NCBI RefSeq assembly: GCF_003286415.2
Contig: NZ_CP043450.1
Location: forward strand, 6,572,001-6,636,000
Origin: Mucilaginibacter rubeus
GTDB taxonomy: Bacteria; Bacteroidota; Bacteroidia; Sphingobacteriales; Sphingobacteriaceae
Direction of reading: 5' to 3'
DNA length: 64,000 nt
Shown: piece after piece, positions 43,151 through 51,292 of the stretch
Numbering within the stretch: position 1 is the first letter of the stretch
Layout: each line of letters starts with the position of its first letter
Translations under genes and position numbers: made by a program
The notes under the pieces: model-generated
Databases searched by the model: none
Told to the model about the DNA's origin: nothing
Seen by the model: only the letters and a program-made list of their open reading frames with translations

Positions 43151-43462
43151 ATGCAACTCGGCCACCAACTTATTACAAACCTTCTTAGCGACCCTTTAGA
43201 TAAAACCAACGTAAAACACGTAAAAGGCGTTTATACGCAGGAACGTGATTTTGCTATAGCCTGTCGCCTTTACTTTCATTATAAAATCAAGGGCCTGCGT
43301 TACGATGTGGCTATCGAAATTCTTAACAAAGAATTTTATCTGGGTGAAACTACTTTGGCCCAAATCATCATGCGCAAGCGTGACACTATCGAAGAGCTTA
43401 AAAACCTGAAAGCCGATAGCAAATACCTTCAAAAGCAATTACCTCACTATAACTGGTTTTAA
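43151..43462 (+). CDS. Mor-like HTH protein, candidate late activator
   Basis: This 103-residue protein has a dimer-like N-terminus and FAIACRLYFHYKIKGLRYDV then EFYLGETTLAQIIMRK, a helix-turn-helix pattern resembling Mor/C activators. It sits between early and late regions behind its own promoter, the place of mor and C in Mu. Activation of the late divergent promoters is inference. Confidence 0.5.
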   Translation: MQLGHQLITNLLSDPLDKTNVKHVKGVYTQERDFAIACRLYFHYKIKGLRYDVAIEILNKEFYLGETTLAQIIMRKRDTIEELKNLKADSKYLQKQLPHYNWF

Positions 43463-43474
43463 TATATTTACGGC

Positions 43475-43723
43475 ATGGATAGTAATCTTAAGTCAATCGT
43501 TGCGGAGTATTTCAAAGATTTTTTCGAGACAATCCGCTTTTACGAAGACAAACATATTTTAGCGATGGTAGGTACAAGAAAAGGGAATGATTTTAGCTAC
43601 GTATTTAGTGACCTAAATAACGCTTCAAATTATCAATTTGACTTATTACATCATTACCTCGAAAATATAAAAGGCGAAATGGTGCGTAGCGAACAGCGGA
43701 TAATTTTAGAAAATGGGAAATAA
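43475..43723 (+). CDS. small phage protein, unknown
   Basis: 82 residues, MDSNLKSIVAEYFKDFFETI and onward; acidic. Overlaps the next gene by 11 bp. No family recognised. Confidence 0.5.
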   Translation: MDSNLKSIVAEYFKDFFETIRFYEDKHILAMVGTRKGNDFSYVFSDLNNASNYQFDLLHHYLENIKGEMVRSEQRIILENGK

Positions 43724-43961
43724 AACTCGCCCTGAAATAAAGGGTTATAACGAATTCTTAGAAGCCATAAAGGCACAGCAAACGGACTATACACCTGTTT
43801 TACGTGCGGAATATGAAAACGCTTTGAAAAATGCCAGTAGCGCAGATATGAAAAAGTTTGTTGATTTTTATTTCCCCCAAAATGGTTGGCTTTGCTCGCT
43901 ATGGCCTCGGTGTGCGTTTGAGAGAATGGGAAGGCGTATAATTTCAAGGCATGAAAAATAA
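43713..43961 (+). CDS. small phage protein, unknown
   Basis: 82 residues; basic C-terminus (RCAFERMGRRIISRHEK). Overlaps both neighbours by 11 bp, which supports a translated chain. Confidence 0.5.
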   Translation: MGNKTRPEIKGYNEFLEAIKAQQTDYTPVLRAEYENALKNASSADMKKFVDFYFPQNGWLCSLWPRCAFERMGRRIISRHEK

Positions 43962-44154
43962 AGAAGTACAATGGCGCGATGTGCGCATATTTATAGGTGG
44001 TAAGGAGGTTGAAGGTATAAAATTTGATTATCCTGTTATGATTGGCCCGGAAGGCAATATATACACTCTCATACAAAAGCCTTTGGAAGATCGTTTTTCT
44101 GAAATATGGGTAAATAGAGTTGCAAAAGAAATAGAAAAGCCTGCTAACAAATAG
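43951..44154 (+). CDS. small phage protein, unknown
   Basis: 67 residues, beta-rich (VQWRDVRIFIGGKEVEGIKF). Followed at once by a terminator. No family recognised, but the length and N-terminal topic recur in the next 55-residue gene, whose EVKSSFLFGGVKF is of similar character. Confidence 0.5.
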   Translation: MKNKEVQWRDVRIFIGGKEVEGIKFDYPVMIGPEGNIYTLIQKPLEDRFSEIWVNRVAKEIEKPANK

Positions 44155-44168
44155 CAGGCTTTTTTTTA
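44137..44168 (+). terminator. terminator
   Basis: AAGCCTGCTA (44137-44146) pairs with TAGCAGGCTT (44152-44161), followed by eight T residues. Confidence 0.9.
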
Positions 44169-44222
44169 CCCTATGCGGTTTCCCGTAAAAAACACAATGC
44201 CCCGCATAATAGCTTTGTCAAC

Positions 44223-44390
44223 ATGGAAACAACATTAAAAAGGGTCGAAGTTAAAAGTAGCTTTTTATTCGGCGGTGTTAAGTTTATGAAAGATTTGGAA
44301 GCAGATGACGAACTTATACAATGTAAAATATACGGCACTAATGCAACGGTATATATCGCCGATCATGCACTGGTTACACCCTGCAAATAG
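44223..44390 (+). CDS. small phage protein (55 aa), unknown
   Basis: Reads METTLKRVEVKSSFLFGGVK and onward to VTPCK. TAGCTTTG at 44207-44214 fits the -7 promoter element, so it may be its own transcription unit between two terminators. Confidence 0.5.
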   Translation: METTLKRVEVKSSFLFGGVKFMKDLEADDELIQCKIYGTNATVYIADHALVTPCK

Positions 44391-44391
44391 C

Positions 44392-44423
44392 AAAAAGCCC
44401 GCTAACAATAGCGGGCTTTTTTT
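44392..44423. terminator. bidirectional terminator between converging phage genes
   Basis: AAGCCCGCTA (44395-44404) pairs with TAGCGGGCTT (44409-44418), flanked by A and T runs. It serves the 55-aa gene (+) and the minus-strand late operon. Confidence 0.9.
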
Positions 44424-44955
44424 ATGCTGCCTCTGTGCTTGTCTCCAGATCAGGACGCGGTACTGTTTGCGCTGGCACTGGTATGGCGGTATTATCTACA
44501 AAGCCAAAATTATAGCGGATAACCCGTACCCTAATGTTATCTTTCCGCCGCTCTGTACTGGAGCTTATCCGGCTAAGCGGGTTAAAATATCTGTCATCGC
44601 TCCAGCCGTGTAATACCTTATTTACCCGGTGTTCTAAGTTCCAAAATCCCAATGCCTTTAACTTGTGAGTGTCTTTATAATAGTGCGTAGCCGCCGTGTA
44701 GGCCAATAATGCGATACGCACCTCCAGCACGCCTTCGCCCTGTTGTTGGTTTTTAGAGTTGTCGGTATAACGCAACTCTAAAAAGTCGGTAAGCGCACAG
44801 GGAAACGCAACGGGGCTTTCACGCTCTCCCTGTTCATCTATTTCAAGTTGCCCCAAATCTTGATCTATAAATTTTAGCTCTGGCAGCGTTGCCAAGCGAT
44901 TTTGTACAGCTAAAAACACATTGCCTAAAATGGCGATCATCACATCATCATTCAT
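44422..44955 (-). CDS. gpK-like tail terminator/completion protein (probable)
   Basis: A 177-residue virion-type protein, last of the minus-strand late operon. MNDDVMIAILGNVFLAVQNR, then VAFPCALTDFLELRY and RIALLAYTA follow the small tail-terminator fold seen in Mu gpK-like proteins. Stop is in the terminator; start is 2 bp from the gpG-like gene. The name rests on fold pattern and position. Confidence 0.5.
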   Translation of the reverse strand: MNDDVMIAILGNVFLAVQNRLATLPELKFIDQDLGQLEIDEQGERESPVAFPCALTDFLELRYTDNSKNQQQGEGVLEVRIALLAYTAATHYYKDTHKLKALGFWNLEHRVNKVLHGWSDDRYFNPLSRISSSTERRKDNIRVRVIRYNFGFVDNTAIPVPAQTVPRPDLETSTEAA

Positions 44956-44957
44956 AT

Positions 44958-45536
44958 CTATCTATTTAAAATCTTGTTTATTTCACGTGTTAGCTCCCTT
45001 GTAATGCTGGCATCCAGTACCGGACTGTTATGATCTTCGTAGGGCATAAACTGGCGCTGTGGTATCACTATTTTCATTTTGCGGGTGTGTGCCTTTACTT
45101 GACTGTCGCCTACGTGGGTTTTAACCATTTTGGGTTTACGTGCGCCGGGGGCGCTGGCTTCATCAACGTAAAACCTGCGGCGGCTAAATGCCCGTACGTG
45201 CGCTGTGGTATCGATAGTGCCGCCCTGATTGTGGATTTGAGCGTACTTTACATTGTTGTAAAAACGTACTTCGCCCCGGCCATTGGTGGTATAATTAACG
45301 CCCCTGCGTAAGCGCCCGGTAATAATTAGAATTCGACCAGGTCTTTTCTTTCCCTCGTTTGATTTTTTGTTTTTCCACGGTTGAAAGGTTGAGCCCTGCC
45401 AGCCCTGCGCCCGGAAATTGCCATCAATAAACCGTAGTGTTTTACGCACTACCATGCTGGGGGCAATGTCATTTATATATGTTGCTATTAGTCCGGCGTT
45501 ACGGCGCTGCTGTCGTATAAAATCTCTGCTTTCCAA
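44958..45536 (-). CDS. gpG-like virion morphogenesis / tail completion protein
   Basis: This 192-residue basic protein has GWQGSTFQPWKNKK, RILIITGRLRRGVNY, VRFYNNVKYAQIHNQGG and QRQFMPY, the pattern of phage tail-completion protein S / Mu gpG. It acts at the head-tail joint. In Mu gpG follows gpF, as here, except that a plus-strand gene now lies between. Confidence 0.85.
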   Translation of the reverse strand: MESRDFIRQQRRNAGLIATYINDIAPSMVVRKTLRFIDGNFRAQGWQGSTFQPWKNKKSNEGKKRPGRILIITGRLRRGVNYTTNGRGEVRFYNNVKYAQIHNQGGTIDTTAHVRAFSRRRFYVDEASAPGARKPKMVKTHVGDSQVKAHTRKMKIVIPQRQFMPYEDHNSPVLDASITRELTREINKILNR

Positions 45537-45566
45537 TTGAAATTATTACATTTAAAAAAAAATATT

Positions 45567-45785
45567 ATGGCAACCACACTTACACAATCACAGGTAAACA
45601 TGGAGCTCTTAGTTAGTCTTCATCGTATACAAGCAACCGTACAAGTATTAACCGAGGCCGTTGCTGATTTATATGCAAACGCGAACGATAAAGACAAACA
45701 GGAGGTTTATACTAACATGCAAAAGGCTATAAATGAGAAAGCGGCAGCATTAGGCAATCAGCTTTCAAATCTTCCACAGTTATAA
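45567..45785 (+). CDS. small helical protein inserted antisense in the late operon
   Basis: The ATG at 45567 gives a 72-residue protein MATTLTQSQVNMELLVSLHR and onward, likely all helical. It is the only plus-strand gene inside the minus-strand late block and is followed by its own hairpin. No family recognised; it looks like an accessory gene. Confidence 0.55.
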   Translation: MATTLTQSQVNMELLVSLHRIQATVQVLTEAVADLYANANDKDKQEVYTNMQKAINEKAAALGNQLSNLPQL

Positions 45786-45793
45786 TAATTTCC

Positions 45794-45880
45794 TATATTT
45801 GCGTCATAATTAACCGCCTGTGTGCTTTAGGTTCGCTTTTGAGTTGAATGTCTAAAGGGCCGCACAGGCGGTTTTTTATT
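45794..45880 (+). ncRNA. candidate small structured RNA (or elaborate terminator)
   Basis: An exact -7 element TATATTTG (45794-45801) lies just upstream of a long stem AACCGCCTGTG / CACAGGCGGTT with inner CTTTAG/CTAAAG pairs and a 21-nt loop, ending in TTTTTT on the plus strand only. The unit could be a free RNA of about 70 nt or simply the terminator of the upstream gene. No -33 TTTG is seen. Confidence 0.4.
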
Positions 45881-47051
45881 GCTTAAATTTTAGTATGCCT
45901 TTGCGTATTTTAATCATTTCGGCGGTGTTGATTTTGCCGTTATGCTGCATCTCGACCATTGTCGAACTGCGTACCGTGCTGTCTGCATCCACATGTACAA
46001 CTACAGGGGCTTTATCGTAATATTTGATATAGGTTAGCGAAGGTTTGCCCTTAACCATATTGCTCCAGATTTCATCTGGATTTTTAAGTACGTCCGGGGC
46101 TTTATTCAATATCCTGTACCTGTCATCCCGATTTTGTTCTAAAACATGGTTCCTAAAGGCGTTATCAAAGCGTACGGTTACGCCATCTGCTGCGATCACA
46201 TCGAACGAGCCGCGCACTTCGCCGCCTGTTTGCTGCATCCACCAATCTAAACCGCTGGCTTTGTCCTTCATGTAGGAGATCGGCGGAAAGTCGCCCTTTG
46301 CATAAATCTTGTCTATGCCGGGCATGCCGTAGTTTTTCTCTGCGTCAAGCTCTTTTAACTTGCCGTACCGGCCATGCTTAAAATATGGGTGGCCTGCTTT
46401 GTAAATCACCTTTTCTTTGCCCACGTTGCCTTTAAAATACGGCTGTATATCTGCACTCCTTTCAAGGTCTTTGGCGTGGTCGCGGTCGGTTGGCGTATCC
46501 GTATCGGCGGCAGGTATAACCGTACAGCGGCAATTCCATGCGTTCGGCGGGTAAATCCTATTCCAAATCGGGTCGGTGCTTTTTAATATCAGGCCGTCAA
46601 GTTGGGCGTGTTCAGGTCGTACCCGGTCATCCCCTACAGTCCTGTATTCTAAATATTTAAATGCCTGTAGCCCCTGCCATTTCTCCGCCATCTGTGCCGA
46701 TGCTATGGCGTTGTTATATTCGGCCTGTAAATAAGTTTTGTTGTACAGCACGTCTACAGTGTCGCATTCCCTTGCAAACTCTGCAAACGGCCTTATTTCG
46801 CCATTTTCGTCAAGTAAAAACCTATTGAACTGCTCCAGCATTACCATGCTTTTAGCGGCGCTGAAAGCATATACATTATGCTCCAGATAGGTTTTTAAAC
46901 TGTTGCGGTAGTCATCGCCGCCAAAGCTTTTACCTCCCAGTCCTTCGGCAACGGCACTAACCAGTTTTGCAGACAGGTTTTTGTAATAGTCCGGCTGTAT
47001 GCTGTCGGCGGTTAATTTGCCTGAATGAACATCTGATAAAAATTTATTCAA
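45876..47051 (-). CDS. MuF minor head protein with C-terminal PBECR-like nuclease domain
   Basis: The MuF (SPP1 gp7) motif is clear: YRTVGDDRVRPEHAQLDG and then PPNAWNCRCTVIP at about residues 137-182. From about residue 283 to 391 a second domain has RFDNAFRNHVL, ILNKAPDVLKNPDEIW and YIKYYDKAPVVVHVDAD, resembling phage Barnase-EndoU-ColicinE5/D-RelE-like (PBECR) nucleases often fused to MuF. The listed start is a TTG; the open frame continues upstream to 47168 with no ATG or GTG and includes CDCGHDH. That, and the slippery site in the portal gene, suggest it is made by frameshift. Confidence 0.88.
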   Translation of the reverse strand: MNKFLSDVHSGKLTADSIQPDYYKNLSAKLVSAVAEGLGGKSFGGDDYRNSLKTYLEHNVYAFSAAKSMVMLEQFNRFLLDENGEIRPFAEFARECDTVDVLYNKTYLQAEYNNAIASAQMAEKWQGLQAFKYLEYRTVGDDRVRPEHAQLDGLILKSTDPIWNRIYPPNAWNCRCTVIPAADTDTPTDRDHAKDLERSADIQPYFKGNVGKEKVIYKAGHPYFKHGRYGKLKELDAEKNYGMPGIDKIYAKGDFPPISYMKDKASGLDWWMQQTGGEVRGSFDVIAADGVTVRFDNAFRNHVLEQNRDDRYRILNKAPDVLKNPDEIWSNMVKGKPSLTYIKYYDKAPVVVHVDADSTVRSSTMVEMQHNGKINTAEMIKIRKGILKFKQ

Positions 47052-47137
47052 GATGTCGCGGGCATCCCCGGCAGCAAGCTTGATAACGTGATCGTGACCG
47101 CAATCGCAATAAGTGTACAGGTCTGATAATTTAAGTT

Positions 47138-47168
47138 GCCCCGTTACTTCCGGGGCTATGCGAAAAAA
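47138..47168 (-). other. candidate programmed -1 frameshift signal joining portal and MuF
   Basis: On the minus strand the portal frame reads GAT-TTT-TTC-GCA-TAG. T-TTT-TTC (47168-47162) is a canonical slippery heptamer in the right phase. After a 5-nt spacer (47161-47157) comes a stem GCCCCG / CGGGGC with a 7-nt loop (47156-47138). A -1 shift enters the open MuF frame (CGC-ATA-GCC and onward), 37 codons before its first TTG. Confidence 0.7.
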
Positions 47169-48613
47169 TCAAGTAGGTATAATGCCAGCTTTTCACGGGT
47201 TTTTAGCTTCACGTTCCCCGGCTTTTTGTCGTCTTTGCTTCCTTTTTTGCCTTGTTTTTCCTTTGAAGATTGGGGGGTATTTGCATTTTCTTTGCCTCCA
47301 TTTTCCTCAAAATCGCTCGTTAAAGCATCTGTAAGGGCTTTTTTCTCCGCCATTTGCGCTTCGTAGTCATCCGGTTTTTTCATGCCCGCCAATTGGTACA
47401 CGTCATCATGATTAATTGGCATGCCTAAATCCTTTGCCATTTGCACAAACATGTTCATTTGGTCGGTCGGGGTAACCTTTTCTTTTCCTTCAGGAATAAT
47501 GAATTTACCGCCCTCAACTACAGGCAAGCCAAACGCCCGCATGATCTTTATAAAGAAGCTGTTTAAATGCCTGCGTACATAATCTTTATCAGCTTCCTTT
47601 TTATCATCATCCTGCCTGCCATGTTCTTTAGCCTGCGCATAACCCGACGAACTACTGCTTTGCGTGGTTTCGGTTGTGCCCAAAAGGGCTTTGCTTATTT
47701 CCTCATTACAGGTATCGTGAAAGCTCTTTTGCAATTGCCCGTTTGATGTGGTGGTATTTGGGAAGAAATTAACCTTTGTCCCTGCTGGTCTAACCAGTCG
47801 CCCGCTATTGCCCATTGCAGCAATAGCCGCCAATAATTTTAAACGCTGGTCTTCGTCGAACCCGTCCCACTCGGCATCCATAATAGGAGCGCCGAAAACT
47901 TCAACGAAGTTTGCCCAATCGCTTAAATTGTTACGCTTTAAAATGGCATACATAGAGGCAGAGATCAGCAAGCCCATATCGCGCGGCTTGCCAACTTCCA
48001 TAACTGTTTGTGCAAAGCGGCCTTCTCTGATGTTTACCCCAGTGTCTCCGTTTTGATCGGTGGTGATAATGCCAGTTTCCGGGCGCATGTGTTTGCGGTT
48101 CTGCTGGTCGGCTATCATCTGCCAGCGGCCTTCGGTATCCTTATAGATATTGCACTCTATCATTGAATACCCCCAAAAGCGGGCGTTCAAAATTTCAGTT
48201 AACAGATCGGCAAAACCCAGGCTATCCAAAAGTTCATTTATCTCATCAACCGGATTGCCGTCTTTATCTACATATTGCCATTTAGCCGTCGTGATTGCGT
48301 CGATACGTTTCCCAGTAACGGCAATGATATGGCCGTCACTCATTATATCGAGATACAAATCATATAGGATTACCCGGCGCGGGGCAAAGATGCTATCGAA
48401 CTGCTTTTGGCCGTTTCGCCATACGCCTAAATCAAGCGGGCGGCGTATTGGTGCTCTTACATCTATTTTGATAGGTTGGTTAACCGCTACGCCGTTGGCT
48501 GCCAAATATTGCCGCGCTGCCGTGCCTTTGTCAACTGTTATAGACCGCGGCGCTTTTTGTGGCGTTGGGATAATGCCCGCAAGCTTAACTCTATGCTTTT
48601 TATTCTTTGACAT
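47156..48613 (-). CDS. portal protein (DUF935, Mu gp29-like)
   Basis: The 485-residue product has the DUF935 order: IFAPRRVILYDLYLDIMSDG, GKRIDAITTAKWQYVD, WGYSMIECNIYKD, WANFVEVFGAPIMDAEWDGF and STETTQSSSSSGYAQAKEHG. The dodecameric portal is the DNA gate of the head. The C-terminal 60 residues are lysine-rich. The last codons form a slippery heptamer (see 47138-47168). Confidence 0.92.
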   Translation of the reverse strand: MSKNKKHRVKLAGIIPTPQKAPRSITVDKGTAARQYLAANGVAVNQPIKIDVRAPIRRPLDLGVWRNGQKQFDSIFAPRRVILYDLYLDIMSDGHIIAVTGKRIDAITTAKWQYVDKDGNPVDEINELLDSLGFADLLTEILNARFWGYSMIECNIYKDTEGRWQMIADQQNRKHMRPETGIITTDQNGDTGVNIREGRFAQTVMEVGKPRDMGLLISASMYAILKRNNLSDWANFVEVFGAPIMDAEWDGFDEDQRLKLLAAIAAMGNSGRLVRPAGTKVNFFPNTTTSNGQLQKSFHDTCNEEISKALLGTTETTQSSSSSGYAQAKEHGRQDDDKKEADKDYVRRHLNSFFIKIMRAFGLPVVEGGKFIIPEGKEKVTPTDQMNMFVQMAKDLGMPINHDDVYQLAGMKKPDDYEAQMAEKKALTDALTSDFEENGGKENANTPQSSKEKQGKKGSKDDKKPGNVKLKTREKLALYLLDFFA

Positions 48614-48635
48614 TTAAAGGGGTATTAAAAGGGTT

Positions 48636-49058
48636 TTAAATATTGTTTTTGCGTTTTGGGTAGCTGGAGACGTGAAAGAAAGTGTTAGCCTCCGGCGCGG
48701 CTTTAAGCGGCCAGCCAATGGGGGTAAGCTTGCCGCTTTGCACCTTAGCAAGCCAGATACGCGCGTCATTTGCGGCGGCCCGTATGTCCTTTACATTTTG
48801 GTTTGGTGCGCACTTTTTTGTTAGGTAATAAAGCGCCAGCGATTTGCATGTCTCTACTAAAAGCGGGTCGCGCTCATTCTCTTCACGTGCAAATAATACG
48901 GCAGTGTCAAACCTGTTTAAGTAGCCTTTTGCTTCGGTGATGCCAATCGCTATTGCGCCCGTGTCGCCTGTTATCTCTTCGTCTTTGCCTTCGGTTATCG
49001 CGTCCATATCCTCTTCATACATGAGGCTGGTTAAGTCATCTTTGCTGATAAATGCCAT
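48636..49058 (-). CDS. gp36-like (DUF1320) head-tail protein
   Basis: The 140-residue product starts MAFISKDDLTSLMYEEDMDA. The later run VLFAREENERDPLLVETCKS and LALYYLTKKC fits DUF1320, which includes Mu gpJ. In Mu this gene follows the capsid gene; here it lies between TerL and portal. Confidence 0.82.
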   Translation of the reverse strand: MAFISKDDLTSLMYEEDMDAITEGKDEEITGDTGAIAIGITEAKGYLNRFDTAVLFAREENERDPLLVETCKSLALYYLTKKCAPNQNVKDIRAAANDARIWLAKVQSGKLTPIGWPLKAAPEANTFFHVSSYPKRKNNI

Positions 49059-49059
49059 G

Positions 49060-50562
49060 TTAAACTCGTTTGCTGTTTTTGATTGGTGGTAGCACTTGCA
49101 TGCCTCCGGTGTTGCTTATTGTTTTGCTGTCTATTGTGGCTTTTGCGCCCTCTACGCTATCCGGGCCGTCATCATGCGCCCGGCTGGTTTGGCTAAGTGC
49201 TTTAAATTGTGCCTCGCATGCTTTCATGTCGGGGGTGTCCTTTATGGCCTGATTGAAATAGAGTTTTCCGTTTCGGTTGATCGGCTCCAGTGAGCTTTCA
49301 ATGCGGTAAAACTTTTCGGGCTTTTTGCGGGGGTCGGGTGTTAGCGGCAGGCTGCGTTTAAAATGCTTATTGGCTTTGGCTATCTCCAGTTTTAAGCTGT
49401 CATCAATCCACGGCCATTCTATGAGCATGTAAAGCGGTACAGCGCCGTTAACCAGCGACATTATTTCATAATGCCACGCCAGCATATTTGCGGTAGTAGT
49501 TTGCTGGCAGTACTGGCGTATTACGTGGTATTCATCTTTCCACTTGCCCATTAAGCAGGTGGCTTTAAAGTCGTTTTTGCGCCCGCTTTTGTAACTGGGG
49601 TCGGTGTAGCTTACTAAAAATCTATATTCCTTTAAAGGGCGTATGGCTTTGAAATGTATCTCTTTGAATACTTTACCCTCTGTGATGGGATTGTTGTAGT
49701 ATTCGCCCTGTATAGCTTTGTAGCTCAAAAAGCGGAGCGCTGTATCTATGTAAGCTTCCGTGTTTTTATTGGGCCAAGTGCTTTTGCCGTTTTCGTCCCT
49801 GATGTTTACGATTTCGTAAAAATCAGCCACGGCCATAGCGCGGAGCATACAACAATCTTCGGCAATGATGTTGCCGTTAAAGATCACCAACAAAGGCACA
49901 GAAATGGAGCGCGTAGGGATTAACGCCCGCTCTAACCAGTCGTAAGCCTGCTCAACCAATTCGGGGTTTCTGCATTGTTCGTCGGTATCAAAGTCATCGA
50001 CTATAATACAGTCCGGGCGTATCTCATCATTACGCGTACCACGCGGGCTTTCGCCTGCGCCCAGGGCGCGAAATGCAACGCCGTTTCGTGTTATAAATTC
50101 GTCGGCTTTCCAATTGCCAATACTTTGCTGCACACCATAGTCATTGATTAACCTGCTGTTTTTTTCCAGTATGGTTTTATATGGCAGTAACAGGCGTATA
50201 GCATTGCTGCTGTTGTTGCTGGCTAATATGATATTCCGTTTTTTACCTGTCATTGCCAGATACAAAACTTCCATCATAGTACGGCCAGATTTTGAAAGCT
50301 CCCTACTCCACGGGCGGGCCTCAAACCATTCAGGATTATTTAAAACCCTTTGGGTGCTGCGCAGGTGAAACGGTGCTGGCTCTGCCGTGTAAAACTTTGA
50401 AAAATAATATTGAAACCAGTGTTCCGGGTAGGCTTCCAGCGCGGAAATACGCGCCGCTTTTTGCAAGGGGGTTTCTGTCAAATCAACCGGGGCGGCCCGG
50501 TTCATATTGTCTACAAAAACATCCCAATTAACTAAAGCCCGTTTATCAGCGGGCTTTATCAT
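49060..50562 (-). CDS. terminase large subunit (Mu gp28-like)
   Basis: The 500-residue product has an ATPase part with the P-loop region degenerate (LASNNSSNAIRLLLPYKT) and Walker B CIIVDDFDTDE. A nuclease domain follows with VSYTDPSYKSGRKNDFK and LIEWPWIDDS. It packages DNA into the prohead. Its ATG overlaps the small-terminase stop (ATGA), showing coupling. Confidence 0.9.
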   Translation of the reverse strand: MIKPADKRALVNWDVFVDNMNRAAPVDLTETPLQKAARISALEAYPEHWFQYYFSKFYTAEPAPFHLRSTQRVLNNPEWFEARPWSRELSKSGRTMMEVLYLAMTGKKRNIILASNNSSNAIRLLLPYKTILEKNSRLINDYGVQQSIGNWKADEFITRNGVAFRALGAGESPRGTRNDEIRPDCIIVDDFDTDEQCRNPELVEQAYDWLERALIPTRSISVPLLVIFNGNIIAEDCCMLRAMAVADFYEIVNIRDENGKSTWPNKNTEAYIDTALRFLSYKAIQGEYYNNPITEGKVFKEIHFKAIRPLKEYRFLVSYTDPSYKSGRKNDFKATCLMGKWKDEYHVIRQYCQQTTTANMLAWHYEIMSLVNGAVPLYMLIEWPWIDDSLKLEIAKANKHFKRSLPLTPDPRKKPEKFYRIESSLEPINRNGKLYFNQAIKDTPDMKACEAQFKALSQTSRAHDDGPDSVEGAKATIDSKTISNTGGMQVLPPIKNSKRV

Positions 50563-51026
50563 TTAACGAGGGTTTTAATCATTAAATCAGCCCACTTCAT
50601 TATAATTTTTGCCTCTGTAAGGTTTTCAGTCCGGGCAAAATTTATAAGCTTCATTAACACTTCGCACGCCTCTTGCAGGCTCACTTCGGTTTCCAAATCC
50701 CTGATAGATGCGGTTAATTTTTTTAAAATATCCGCCTCTTTGCTGTCGGGGAAGTCAGCGCCTTTGCCGCGCTTTTCAATAGCGTCATTTAGGTTAGTGA
50801 ACTGTTTGTAAAGCCTTTTTAACTCAACCTCTCTGGTCATCAAAATACCTGCGCGTTGAGTCTCCCATTTTTCCTCTGCAATCCACTTTCCTATTGACTT
50901 TTCACTAATTCCTACGCGCTCCGCCAACTCCTTTTGGGTAGTCACGCCATCCTTAGTAAACAGGTTTTTAGCAAGCTCTTTTCGCACTGCTATTTCTGCT
51001 TTTGATAGTCTTTTTTTCTCTGCCAT
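50559..51026 (-). CDS. small terminase subunit (DUF1804/gp27-like)
   Basis: This 155-residue protein has an HTH at TTQKELAERVGISEKSIGKW and a helical oligomerisation region after it. It recognises DNA for packaging and is first in the minus-strand late operon. Confidence 0.82.
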   Translation of the reverse strand: MAEKKRLSKAEIAVRKELAKNLFTKDGVTTQKELAERVGISEKSIGKWIAEEKWETQRAGILMTREVELKRLYKQFTNLNDAIEKRGKGADFPDSKEADILKKLTASIRDLETEVSLQEACEVLMKLINFARTENLTEAKIIMKWADLMIKTLVK

Positions 51027-51168
51027 AACGGGGGGTTATGACGCAAAAGTGTACCCTTTTTTATACAATATAAAAGCAGAAAAATGGATGATGTAAGTAG
51101 CTTTTATCGTAAGGTAAAACTATGTTAATCAACAAATTATGCGGTTTTTTTTCGGTAAAAATGCGCCT

Positions 51169-51176
51169 TACGTTTG
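51169..51176 (+). promoter_or_regulatory. -7 element of the rightward late promoter
   Basis: TACGTTTG matches TAnnTTTG in the 266-bp divergent region 51027-51292; no clear -33 TTTG at the right spacing, which would suit an activator-dependent promoter. No matching leftward element was found. Confidence 0.45.
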
Positions 51177-51292
51177 CACCACAAAACGAAAACAAAACAA
51201 ATGAAAAACTAATCTGAAAGCTCCCCCAAATGCAGGCAAAAAGTATGCGTTAAGTGCGCGAAATAATCATGAAAACGACCGAAAAAAATTAA

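Noticed and set aside
47113..47366. Plus-strand open frames opposite portal and MuF
   Set aside because: Shadows of the minus-strand genes; no start context or family.
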